Origin: Bacillota bacterium
GTDB lineage: Bacteria; Bacillota; Clostridia; Peptostreptococcales; Anaerovoracaceae
Direction: 5' to 3'
Length of the DNA: 20,261 nucleotides
NCBI GenBank assembly: GCA_016280485.1
Contig: JAEEGU010000048.1
Location: forward strand, 1-20,261
Under the pieces are notes generated by a model. It was not told the DNA's origin. It worked only from the letters and a program-made list of their open reading frames with translations, and made no database searches. A program made the translations under genes and the position numbers. This document shows positions 12,888-20,261 of the stretch, one piece after another; the stretch's first letter is position 1, and every line of letters starts with the position of its first letter.

Positions 12888-14039
12888 ATGATTTTAGAAA
12901 CTTTGACAAAGTTTGTGAGTGACATGGGAATCGTCAACCTTGATTTCCGTAGCGCAATCATGATTTGCGTGTCGCTGTTCTTCCTGTGGCTTGCCATAAA
13001 GAAGGGCTTCGAACCGCTCCTCCTGGTGCCTATCGCTTTTGGTATGCTGCTTTCCAATATGCCACTGGGCGGCATTTTCCAGCACCTCACACTTACCGAT
13101 TCAGATATGATGGCAGAAGCCGGTATCTTTACGATTTTCTACGCGTTAAAGCCGGTTCTCCCTTCACTTATATTCCTCGGCGTCGGCGCAATGACGGACT
13201 TCGGCCCGCTCATCGCCAACCCGAAATCACTGCTTATGGGTGCAGCCGCACAGTTCGGCATCTTCACAGCCCTCTTCCTCGCGGTAATGATGGGCTTTGA
13301 CGCGCAGGAAGCAGCCTCCATCGGAATCATCGGCGGTGCAGACGGCCCGACGGCAATCTACACCACTCAGCGACTGGCTCCGCACTTGCTCGGCGCCATA
13401 GCGGTTGCGGCTTATTCGTACATGGCCCTTGTGCCGGTAATCCAGCCGCCTATCATGAAGGCTCTGACTACCGAAAGAGAGCGCAAGATTCGCATGACTC
13501 AGCTCCGCCCGGTAACTCAGACAGAAAAGATTCTGTTCCCGATCGTTTGCACAGTACTCGTAGTACTGCTCCTGCCATCGGCGGCACCGCTTGTCGGTAT
13601 GCTGATGCTCGGTAACCTCTTAAAGGAATCCGGCCGCACAGCGAGACTTTCGGATACAGCATCCAATGCACTTTGCAATATCGTAACTATTCTCCTCGGC
13701 CTCGCAGTAGGTGCATCCGCACAGGGCCCTACTTTCCTGGTTTGGGATACTATCAAGATTGTTATCCTCGGAATCGTTGCATTCGGCTTCGGTACAGCAG
13801 GCGGTGTAGTCCTCGCAAAGATTATGAATGCTTGCTGCGGCGGTAACGCAATCAACCCACTCATGGGTTCGGCGGGTGTATCCGCAGTACCTATGGCAGC
13901 CCGCGTTTCCCAGAAGGTCGGCCAGCAGGAAGACCCGGCAAACTTCCTTCTGATGCACGCTATGGGGCCTAACGTTGCAGGCGTAATCGGTTCGGCTGTT
14001 GCCGCATCCGTAATGCTGTCGATGTTCGGCGGTTTCTAA
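12888..14039 (+). CDS. Sodium ion-translocating decarboxylase, beta subunit (OadB/GcdB/MmdB family)
   Basis: Integral membrane subunit that decarboxylates carboxybiotin and couples this to Na+ export in oxaloacetate, glutaconyl-CoA, methylmalonyl-CoA or malonate decarboxylases. ATG 12888 follows AAGGAG (12874-12879). The 383 residues are almost all hydrophobic segments. The family signatures are GGADGPTAIYTTQ (with Asp152, in the position of the essential Asp of the family), SYMALVPVIQPPIMKALTTERERKIRM, and NPLMGSAGVSAVPMAARVSQKVG (Asn323 onward), then HAMGPNVAGVIGSA. The length is normal. The gene stands alone: no alpha carboxyltransferase, biotin carrier or gamma/delta subunit is in the window, and it has its own promoter and terminator, so the partner subunits must be elsewhere or the protein works differently. 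The substrate cannot be told from this subunit alone. Confidence 0.92.
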   Translation: MILETLTKFVSDMGIVNLDFRSAIMICVSLFFLWLAIKKGFEPLLLVPIAFGMLLSNMPLGGIFQHLTLTDSDMMAEAGIFTIFYALKPVLPSLIFLGVGAMTDFGPLIANPKSLLMGAAAQFGIFTALFLAVMMGFDAQEAASIGIIGGADGPTAIYTTQRLAPHLLGAIAVAAYSYMALVPVIQPPIMKALTTERERKIRMTQLRPVTQTEKILFPIVCTVLVVLLLPSAAPLVGMLMLGNLLKESGRTARLSDTASNALCNIVTILLGLAVGASAQGPTFLVWDTIKIVILGIVAFGFGTAGGVVLAKIMNACCGGNAINPLMGSAGVSAVPMAARVSQKVGQQEDPANFLLMHAMGPNVAGVIGSAVAASVMLSMFGGF

Positions 14040-14061
14040 AATCAAAAAAGCATAAAAACGA

Positions 14062-14110
14062 GCACGCTGTTTGGAAAACCCATTCGGAAAATCCAAAAAG
14101 CGTGCTTTTT
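14062..14110. terminator. Bidirectional intrinsic terminator
   Basis: GCACGCT (14062-14068) pairs with AGCGTGC (14099-14105), and after one G-A mismatch TTTGG (14070-14074) pairs with CCAAA (14093-14097). Five T follow on the + strand (14106-14110). On the minus strand the stem runs into CGTTTTTATGCTTTTTTG (14060 down to 14043), so it can also end the convergent HAD phosphatase transcript. Confidence 0.8.
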
Positions 14111-14129
14111 CATATCTTATTACATTGAC

Positions 14130-14777
14130 CTAGTCCTCCAGTATATCCAAAAGATCCTCAGCCTTCTCTATGATGTAGTCCGGCGGGAACTCAGATTCTG
14201 CGCAGGACTCACAGAACTGTGACCAGCCAACCAGTACGGAGGTGACGCCCGCATTCTTTGCGCAGCCTATGTCGAATTTTGTGTCGCCGATGAAGACCGC
14301 TTCCGCAGGGCTCACGCCGAGCTGCTCGAGCGTGAAGAGCGCAGGCTGTGGGCTTGGCTTTGCCTCGAGACCGTCGTCACAGCCGAGCACTGCATCGAAG
14401 TGGTCGAGTAAGCCGAACTGACTCAGACCATCCTTCATGCTGCCATGTGTGCGAGAAGAAACCATCGCCAGCTTGTAGCCCCGCTTGTCAAGCTCTGCCA
14501 CAAGCTCCGCCATGCCCGGGAAGACTTCGATTTCCTCGGCATAGCGCGTCTTTTGCCACTGGCGGTAGATATCGATACACTTTTGCGGATCCTCGTTCGG
14601 AAACATGTGCGTCATGCTGTAGGCGAGCGTCTCGCCGAAGCTTTTGAGTATCTTTTCCCTGTCACCCTCGTGGCCTGTCAGCGTCTTGAAAAGATGCTGC
14701 CACGAGCCCATGATGAGGTTGTTCGTATTCATTAAGGTTCCGTCAAAATCAAACAGAACGGCTTTGTATTTGCCCAT
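14130..14777 (-). CDS. HAD-superfamily phosphatase, PpaX/phosphoglycolate phosphatase-like
   Basis: Haloacid dehalogenase-type phosphatase with a helical cap. Motif I is LFDFDGTLM (nucleophile Asp10, Asp12), motif II is the Ser in VSSRT, motif III is the Lys in EAKPSPQPALF, and motif IV is GDTKFDIGCAKNAG. The segment TNNLIMGSWQHLFKTLTG after motif I resembles PpaX (DTNELI..SF.HT), the pyrophosphatase linked to HPr kinase, and the 215-aa length also matches PpaX; phosphoglycolate phosphatase (Gph) or another small-phosphate substrate is equally possible. The start at 14777 (MGKYKAVLF) is preferred to the longer in-frame extension to 14945 because AAGGTG lies 6 nt upstream and the family begins right at motif I; the extension would also run across the addB promoter. 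No hprK is nearby to settle the role. Confidence 0.88.
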   Translation of the reverse strand: MGKYKAVLFDFDGTLMNTNNLIMGSWQHLFKTLTGHEGDREKILKSFGETLAYSMTHMFPNEDPQKCIDIYRQWQKTRYAEEIEVFPGMAELVAELDKRGYKLAMVSSRTHGSMKDGLSQFGLLDHFDAVLGCDDGLEAKPSPQPALFTLEQLGVSPAEAVFIGDTKFDIGCAKNAGVTSVLVGWSQFCESCAESEFPPDYIIEKAEDLLDILED

Positions 14778-14896
14778 TTTTTCACCTTTCCGCATATAAC
14801 GAATATAATCGAAGATAATTTTACCATACGCGGGTGCGGCGGGCAAAGGTTTTCTGAAAAAAATCGAAAATTTTCGCCGCAAAAGGCAACTTGATT

Positions 14897-14924
14897 TTGA
14901 CACTTCCGCGGAATAAACTATAAT
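14897..14924 (+). promoter_or_regulatory. Near-consensus sigma-A promoter for the AddB-type gene
   Basis: A perfect TTGACA (14897-14902) and a perfect TATAAT (14919-14924) are separated by 16 nt, the best promoter in the window. The start site would be near 14931. This excludes the long ORF extension to 14930 as coding and supports ATG 15002. Confidence 0.85.
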
Positions 14925-14948
14925 TATAGGTGGGTGCGCAGGCACAAA

Positions 14949-14983
14949 GGCGCGCGGGCGTATATTTGCGCAGACGCCGCGCC
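14949..14983 (+). promoter_or_regulatory. GC-rich leader hairpin before the AddB-type gene
   Basis: The left arm 14949-14961 (GGCGC, a GCG bulge, GGCGT) pairs with 14974-14983 (ACGCCGCGCC), 10 G-C-rich pairs around a 12-nt loop. It ends 9 nt before the GGAGGA ribosome site (14993-14998) and has no T run, so it is not a terminator; mRNA stability or translation control are possible. The 7-mer TGCGCAG occurs twice here (14935-14941, 14967-14973). Confidence 0.45.
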
Positions 14984-15001
14984 GGGATTATCGGAGGAAA
15001 C

Positions 15002-18000
15002 ATGCTGAATATCTATTATGGCAGAGAAAATTTAAATAAAGAAGCCTTCGCTTTCGGCGAAATCGCGAAAAAGCTCAAAGCGTGCGACCGGGAAATCCTC
15101 GTGATAGTGCCCGACCAGTACAAGCTCGAGACCGAAAGACAGGCCATCAGATACATGGACATGCCGGGCCTCATGGGCGTTGAAATCACCGGCATCCGCA
15201 GAATTGGGAACAAAATTCTGCAGGAGTACGGCACCGGCGGACGAGACTACATCGACCGCTACGGCAGGCACATTATCCTTTCGGACATAATGAGCAGACT
15301 CGGCGGCGAGCTCAGGGTTTACGGCCGCCAGGGACACCGCACGGCGTTCCTCGAGCTTGTGAACAACCAGATTTCCGAGTTTAAGCGTTTTGGCGTGACA
15401 CCGCAGGGCCTTTCGGATATCATAAGCGGCCTTGACAAGGGCGGGACTCTCTTAAAGTCCAAGCTCACCGACATCGCCCGCATCTACGAAGAGTACGAGA
15501 AGCGCATCGCGGGCAGTTACATCGACACCGAGGACAGGACCGACATCTTCATAAAGCACCTCGCGGAGTCGAGCGAGATAAAGGGCAAAGAAATCTGGAT
15601 AAGCGGCTTTGACTGGTTCGCGCCAAAGGACCTTTGCGTCATGGACGAGCTTATCAAAATCGCACCGGAAATGAATATAATTTTTACCTACGATGATGCG
15701 AGGGCGGACAAGCCGCTCTTCACCATCACCGGAGATATGATATCGAAATTTCGCGGCATGGCAGATGCTGCGGGCGTGAAGTATTGTCTAACGCAAATAG
15801 GCGATGAATGGCTAAAGGAAAGCAATCCGGCCCTGGCAGGCCTTGAGCGAGACATCTTCGCTGTGCCGATTCCACAGCCTGACGAAAAAGTAAAAGAGGC
15901 GGCAAAGAAATCGGTGAAGCTGGTGGCAGCCCCGAGCTTCCATGCGGAGGCAGAGGCTTCGGCCGCTTACATTATGTCGCTTGTGCGCGATGAAGGCTAT
16001 CGCTATCGGGACATTGCGCTCATTTGTAACGATCAGGAGGAGCGCAGCGAAATCGTACGGCAGGTCTATTCCGAATATGGCATCAGCCTTTTCGTGGACA
16101 CACGCAGGAGCATTTTGCGCCATCCGGCGGTCGGATTTTTAATATCGTTAATAGACGTTGTGACTTGCGGTTACAGAGCTGAGGACGTCTTCGCGATGCT
16201 CAAAACCGGCTATGGCCCGATAACTGCCGATGAAACGGAGCGCCTCGAAAACTACGCGCTCTGCTACAAAATAAACGGCACGCGCTGGAAAAAGGAATTC
16301 ACAAAGGCCGGAAGCGCGAAGGAACGTGAAGAGCTTGAGGGCCTTGAGGAACTCAGGAAAAAGGTTTACGATTTCACGAGCAGCTTTGAGGAGGTATACA
16401 AAAAGGACCGCGGGGCGGATTCCCGCACTGAGGCGATTTACACCTTCCTGCGCGAGAGAGTGGAGCTGCCCGAAAAGCTTCAGGTTGAGATACGCGAGCT
16501 CGAGGGCGAGGGTAAGCTCGAAGAAGCCGCAGAGCTTGCACAGATTTGGAAGAGCATGCTCGAGGTTATGGCACAGCTTAAAACCGTTATGGGCACCGCA
16601 AAGGTCAGCCTCGAAAGCTACCGTAATCTTTTGAGTGCAGGTCTTTCCGCGGTAGAGGTGGGAATTCTCCCGCCGAGTGCTGATGGCATTACGATGGATA
16701 CGATGCAAAGATCGCGCCTCGGAGATATACGCGCACTTGTGATTTTAGGCGCAAACGAGGGCGTTCTGCCAAAGGGCGGAGCGGCACCGGGGCTACTTAG
16801 CGACACGGACAAGCAACTGCTCGAGGCGGGAGCCGGAAAGCTCGCCGAAATCAGGCTAAAAGAAGAACGAATTGCAATGTACCGCGTTCTGTCACAGCCG
16901 AAGGAAAGGCTCTACATGAGCTTCTCTTCTGCAAGTGCGACAGGCGAAAAGCTGCGCTCTGCAGAAATATTTAACGACATAGCAAAGTATTACGATATAA
17001 AGCCGGAGGCCGGCACAGCAGTGGACACAAAGGATGACCTTGCGGGAATAGAAACGCCGCAAGCATCTTTAAGGCACCTGGCGGAGGAAACGCTTCGCGC
17101 GGCACGTGCGGGAGAAAAGCTCGACCCGAAATGGCGCGAGGTTTATTCGTGGTGCAGGGAAAACTCCCCGGAGGAGACCAAAGCCTTTATGTCGGGTCTT
17201 GCCTACAGGCACGACCGGGCGAAAATTGACCCCAAGACCGCCTACGATATATATAAAAAAGAGGAAGGGGACATTAGAATCAGCCCTTCGACCTTTGAAA
17301 ACTATTCGCACTGCCCGTTTAGATTCTTTGTGAGCTCCGGCCTTTCGCCGGAGGAGCGCAGGGTTTACGAAATGGCGAATCGCGAAATAGGCGACATCTA
17401 TCACGAATGTCTGGACCGCATAATGACGGAGCTTTCAGCTGACGGGGCCGATGTATGCGAGCCGGCTTCCCGCTGGCAGACATATACCGCAGAGCAGATA
17501 AGGTCGCTTTCCGGCAGGATTTTTGACGAAGTGGCACGTGGCTACCGCGGTGGGCTTACAAGCGAAGGCCCGCTTGAGTCCTACATAACAAGCCGAATGA
17601 AAGAGGTGCTCACGGAGAATGCTCTGGCGCTGATCTGCCAGGTAAGGCAGGGAGAAGTAAAGAGCGTGAAGCTCGAGCAAAGCTTCTCCGGACGGGCGGG
17701 CTCGCCTTATCCTTCCGTCATCATAGAGACAGACAGCGGCAGGAAGGTGCGCGTTATAGGAAAGATTGACCGCGTGGACGAGCTAAAGGGCGGCGAAATA
17801 AAGATAATCGACTATAAATCGGGCAACTACACCATCAGCGAAGAGGAAATTCGCGCGGGCTGGAAAATCCAGCTGATGCTCTACTTAAAGGCGGCCGGAA
17901 GAGGAGCAAAGCCTGCCGGGGTGTTCTACTACACAATAAGAACAAATCTTTCCGGCAAAAAGCACGGCTCCGAGGAATCGCTTGAAGCCATACGAAACAG

Positions 18001-18403
18001 CTTAAAGGATGAGGTTGAAAGCTTCAACATAAGATACCGCGACCAGTATGCGATGGAGGGCCTTATCGTTGATGACGATGAGGTTTTGCGCGGAGTTATG
18101 GGCGAGCAGAGCTCGCAGATGAAGGTCTTAAACGGCTGCAAATGGACCAAAAGTGCCGGAGCCTTTAGCGGAAAGGCCCTGAAGACCAAGGAAGAGTTCG
18201 ACGACATGGCCGAGGAATTCGACAACATGATAAAGCGCCTGTGCGAAAGACTCACAGAGGGCGATGTCGAGGCGAGACCGAAAAAACAAAAGAAATCGGG
18301 CTCGGGTGAACCTAAAACAGGCTGCGAGTATTGCGATTACAGGAGTATTTGCAAATTTGACAGAAAGCTGCCGGGCTGCGAGTTTGAAACTGTTGACTTT
18401 TAA
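15002..18403 (+). CDS. AddB-type ATP-dependent exonuclease subunit (PD-(D/E)XK nuclease with Fe-S cluster)
   Basis: Homologue of AddB, the subunit that with AddA processes DNA double-strand breaks for recombination. ATG 15002 follows GGAGGA (14993-14998); the in-frame extension to 14930 lies in the 5' leader. The N-terminal superfamily-1-like helicase region has ILVIVPDQYKLETERQ and RTGILGANEGVLPKG-like sequence (VILGANEGVLPKG), but the Walker A position reads YYGRENLNKEAF instead of GxxGxGK[ST]. The C-terminal RecB-type nuclease has GKIDRVDEL, IIDYKSG (Asp937, Lys939) and the Q motif KIQLMLYL. The four Fe-S cysteines are Cys771 (SHCPFRFF) and Cys1108, 1111 and 1117 (CEYCDYRSIC), with the same C-x2-C-x5-C spacing as AddB of Bacillus. 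1133 aa, full length for the family. No addA is adjacent in the 1.8 kb that follow, where an acyl-CoA synthetase gene sits instead. Confidence 0.88.
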   Translation: MLNIYYGRENLNKEAFAFGEIAKKLKACDREILVIVPDQYKLETERQAIRYMDMPGLMGVEITGIRRIGNKILQEYGTGGRDYIDRYGRHIILSDIMSRLGGELRVYGRQGHRTAFLELVNNQISEFKRFGVTPQGLSDIISGLDKGGTLLKSKLTDIARIYEEYEKRIAGSYIDTEDRTDIFIKHLAESSEIKGKEIWISGFDWFAPKDLCVMDELIKIAPEMNIIFTYDDARADKPLFTITGDMISKFRGMADAAGVKYCLTQIGDEWLKESNPALAGLERDIFAVPIPQPDEKVKEAAKKSVKLVAAPSFHAEAEASAAYIMSLVRDEGYRYRDIALICNDQEERSEIVRQVYSEYGISLFVDTRRSILRHPAVGFLISLIDVVTCGYRAEDVFAMLKTGYGPITADETERLENYALCYKINGTRWKKEFTKAGSAKEREELEGLEELRKKVYDFTSSFEEVYKKDRGADSRTEAIYTFLRERVELPEKLQVEIRELEGEGKLEEAAELAQIWKSMLEVMAQLKTVMGTAKVSLESYRNLLSAGLSAVEVGILPPSADGITMDTMQRSRLGDIRALVILGANEGVLPKGGAAPGLLSDTDKQLLEAGAGKLAEIRLKEERIAMYRVLSQPKERLYMSFSSASATGEKLRSAEIFNDIAKYYDIKPEAGTAVDTKDDLAGIETPQASLRHLAEETLRAARAGEKLDPKWREVYSWCRENSPEETKAFMSGLAYRHDRAKIDPKTAYDIYKKEEGDIRISPSTFENYSHCPFRFFVSSGLSPEERRVYEMANREIGDIYHECLDRIMTELSADGADVCEPASRWQTYTAEQIRSLSGRIFDEVARGYRGGLTSEGPLESYITSRMKEVLTENALALICQVRQGEVKSVKLEQSFSGRAGSPYPSVIIETDSGRKVRVIGKIDRVDELKGGEIKIIDYKSGNYTISEEEIRAGWKIQLMLYLKAAGRGAKPAGVFYYTIRTNLSGKKHGSEESLEAIRNSLKDEVESFNIRYRDQYAMEGLIVDDDEVLRGVMGEQSSQMKVLNGCKWTKSAGAFSGKALKTKEEFDDMAEEFDNMIKRLCERLTEGDVEARPKKQKKSGSGEPKTGCEYCDYRSICKFDRKLPGCEFETVDF

Positions 18404-18406
18404 TTC

Positions 18407-18440
18407 TTGTAAAATGAACCGAAAATGTGATAAAATGAAC
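18407..18440 (+). promoter_or_regulatory. Predicted promoter with two-turn direct repeat before the acyl-CoA synthetase
   Basis: TTGTAA (18407-18412), a 16-nt spacer, then GATAAA (18429-18434) preceded by TG, a fair promoter. The 10-mer TAAAATGAAC occurs at 18410-18419 and again at 18431-18440, exactly 21 bp apart, overlapping both promoter boxes. This could be an operator. It begins 4 nt after the AddB-type stop codon. Confidence 0.4.
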
Positions 18441-18473
18441 TATTAGGAAAAATCAAAATTATCTCGGTGAATT

Positions 18474-20249
18474 ATGAATAAAAAGAAGTATAAAAACCTA
18501 ATATACAAAACGCGTCCGCTCACGGATCTTAGGGATATGGTGCGCCAGAGCGTTGAGCTCTACGGACCGAAGGATGCGTATCTTACAAAGGATGTGCCGG
18601 GCGGAGAATACCGTGGAATCAGCTATGACGATTTCGGCAGAGACATAGATTATCTCGGCACCGCATTGATTGCAAAGGGCCTTAAGGACGCCCGCATAGC
18701 GGTGGTTGGCGAAAACAGCTACAAGTGGGTCGTTTCCTACCTCTCGGTCACAAACGGCACCGGCGTAGTGGTGCCTCTTGACAAGGAGCTGCCTACAAAC
18801 GAAATGGCGGGGCTTGTCGAAAGGGCCGAAGTCCGCGCGATCTTCACTTCCGCGAAGCTTATGAAGAAGCTGGCAGAGATGGAGGGGAGCCTTAAGGGCA
18901 TAGAATACATCATCTGCATGTCAAAGCTTGCGGAGGATGCCGCTACAGAAAAGCCGAAAAAGGCCGGCAAGGGTCCGCAGATAATCTACTTTGACGACAT
19001 GATCGCCGAGGGACGCAAGCTTATGGCAGAGGGAAATCGCGAGTTCATCGACGTGAAGATTGACCCTTATGCGATGTGCTCCCTGCTCTTCACCTCCGGC
19101 ACGACGGGCCTGGCAAAGGGCGTAATGCTGTCCCACAGCAACATCGTGCAAAATGTTGTAAACATGTCAAAATACGTGGACATCGGAATCGACGGCATCG
19201 GGCTGTCGGTGCTTCCGATGCACCATACCTTCGAGATGACCTGCCACATCATGACCTCAATCTACCAGGGACTCACGGTATGCATCTGCGAGGGACTTAA
19301 ATATATCATGAAAAACATGGCTGAAGCGAAATGCACCCACATGCTCGCAGTGCCGCTCATTTTCGAGCAAATGCACAAAAAGATAATGAAGCAGGCAGAG
19401 CAGAAGGGCGCGGGCACAAAGCTTCGCAAGGCCATAAGGTTTTCGCACAGGAATCACCTCTACAATCACCCGGAGGTCACAAAGCGCATGTTCTCGGCGC
19501 TTCACACCGCAACAGGCGGCAGGATGAGGCTCTTCATATCGGGCGGCGCTGCTATCGACCCACAGGTAATCGAGGATTTCGAAGCTATGGGCGTTGCGAT
19601 GATTCAGGGCTATGGCATGACGGAGAATGCGCCGATTATTGCGGTAAACCGTGACAGATGCTCAAAGGCCGATGCGGCGGGCTTCCCTATGCAGGGCACT
19701 GAGGTTCGCATCGTGGATTCGGACGAAAACGGCGTCGGCGAGGTTATATGCAGAGGACCATCCGTGATGATGGGTTATTACGGAAATCCGGAGGAAACCG
19801 CAGCGGTTCTTAGGGACGGCTGGCTCTACACCGGCGATTACGGCAGGCTCGATGACGAAGGGTATCTGTACATCTGCGGCCGAAAGAAAAACGTAATCGT
19901 TACCAAAAACGGCAAGAACGTCTTCCCTGAGGATGTGGAATACTATCTCCTAAAGAGCGACTATATCGAAGAGGTTCTGGTAATGGGAGTAGAGGACCCG
20001 AAGTCCGGCGACACCGTAATAAAGGCCAGCATCTATCCGAACTACAGCCTCATCGAAAGAGAGATGGGCAGCGTCAGCGAGGAAGAGCTGCAGAAATTCT
20101 TTAAGGGTATTGTGGATCACGTGAACGAGGAAATGCCGCTTTATAAACGCGTAAAGCGCATCACCATCCGTTCTACGGAGTTTGAAAAGACGACCACTCG
20201 CAAGATAAAGAGATTTGCGAAGGGAAACATAAACGAAGGCCTGAAATAA
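18474..20249 (+). CDS. AMP-binding long-chain fatty acid-CoA ligase
   Basis: Adenylate-forming enzyme predicted to activate a fatty acid with ATP and load it on CoA (or an acyl carrier). The P-loop LLFTSGTTGLAKGVMLSH is near residues 203-220. MHHTFEMTCHIMTSIYQGLT and FISGGAAIDP are typical of the long-chain (FadD/ACSL) branch, the adenylation motif YGMTEN is near 380, the YTGDYGRLDDEGYLYICGRKK motif near 452-472, and the C-terminal catalytic Lys lies in TTRKIKR near 575. The length of 591 aa is slightly longer than FadD and usual for Firmicutes members. The ribosome binding site before ATG 18474 is weak (CGGTGA at 18465-18470). It has no thioesterase, ACP or beta-oxidation gene beside it; it may serve exogenous fatty acid use or lipid remodelling. 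The stop is 12 nt before the window end, so what follows is unknown. Confidence 0.9.
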   Translation: MNKKKYKNLIYKTRPLTDLRDMVRQSVELYGPKDAYLTKDVPGGEYRGISYDDFGRDIDYLGTALIAKGLKDARIAVVGENSYKWVVSYLSVTNGTGVVVPLDKELPTNEMAGLVERAEVRAIFTSAKLMKKLAEMEGSLKGIEYIICMSKLAEDAATEKPKKAGKGPQIIYFDDMIAEGRKLMAEGNREFIDVKIDPYAMCSLLFTSGTTGLAKGVMLSHSNIVQNVVNMSKYVDIGIDGIGLSVLPMHHTFEMTCHIMTSIYQGLTVCICEGLKYIMKNMAEAKCTHMLAVPLIFEQMHKKIMKQAEQKGAGTKLRKAIRFSHRNHLYNHPEVTKRMFSALHTATGGRMRLFISGGAAIDPQVIEDFEAMGVAMIQGYGMTENAPIIAVNRDRCSKADAAGFPMQGTEVRIVDSDENGVGEVICRGPSVMMGYYGNPEETAAVLRDGWLYTGDYGRLDDEGYLYICGRKKNVIVTKNGKNVFPEDVEYYLLKSDYIEEVLVMGVEDPKSGDTVIKASIYPNYSLIEREMGSVSEEELQKFFKGIVDHVNEEMPLYKRVKRITIRSTEFEKTTTRKIKRFAKGNINEGLK

Positions 20250-20261
20250 AGCAATATACAA

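Noticed and set aside
14778..14945. N-terminal extension of the HAD phosphatase to 14945
   Set aside because: The extra 56 residues precede motif I, run across the divergent AddB-type promoter, and a good ribosome site exists at the shorter start.
14930..15001. N-terminal extension of the AddB-type protein to 14930
   Set aside because: 14930 is at the predicted transcription start, the encoded residues are Arg/Gly-rich, and GGAGGA precedes ATG 15002.

Overview
The window looks like a chromosomal segment of a low-to-mid GC Bacillota, most likely an anaerobic member of class Clostridia (an uncultured Anaerovoracaceae/Eubacteriales-type gut or rumen bacterium would fit). The reasons are strong GAGG-type ribosome binding sites, sigma-A promoters with an extended -10 of the form TGTTATAMT, an AddB-type Fe-S nuclease, an EFR1-type ferredoxin, a solitary sodium-pump decarboxylase beta subunit and clostridial-style aspartate kinase and SecA sequences. 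The lineage is inference from gene content. No phage, insertion sequence, CRISPR array, tRNA or rRNA was recognised.

Layout, left to right. 1-207 is the 3' end of a GlsB/YeaQ-type small membrane protein. A promoter (215-243) and a roughly 160-nt structured leader follow. Then comes a long co-directional + strand block: aspartate kinase (410-1747), a CorC/HlyC-type CBS membrane protein (1784-3064), secA (3092-5899), prfB (5974-7086), tex (7101-9458) and an EFR1 flavodoxin-ferredoxin protein (9575-10672), closed by an intrinsic terminator at 10719-10771. Spacings are short (14 to 116 nt), so this reads as one housekeeping transcription unit, probably with internal promoters.

The second half is a set of small, mostly single-gene units with alternating strands: a DUF6873-like protein (-, 10818-11579), a GHKL-like unknown (+, 11702-12409), a 97-aa unknown (-, 12402-12695) whose 3' end overlaps the previous gene by 8 nt, a sodium-translocating decarboxylase beta subunit (+, 12888-14039), a bidirectional terminator, a PpaX/Gph-like HAD phosphatase (-, 14130-14777), an AddB-type nuclease (+, 15002-18403) behind a near-consensus promoter, and a long-chain acyl-CoA synthetase (+, 18474-20249).

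The most interesting non-coding signal is a roughly 60-bp dispersed repeat present twice in the same orientation (5909-5968, secA/prfB; 9510-9570, tex/EFR1). It folds into two hairpins. The second differs between copies by a compensatory base-pair change, and the repeat's last bases (GGATGAGGTG) form the apparent Shine-Dalgarno of the downstream gene in both places. Read on the opposite strand, the first hairpin is followed by a T run and looks like an intrinsic terminator. The second copy is preceded by a tandem array of 24-bp units that appear to be derivatives of its own 5' palindrome. Other points of interest are a release factor 2 gene with no programmed frameshift and a TTG start, an AddB homologue with a degraded Walker A motif and no addA beside it, and a direct repeat spaced by two helical turns across the acyl-CoA synthetase promoter.
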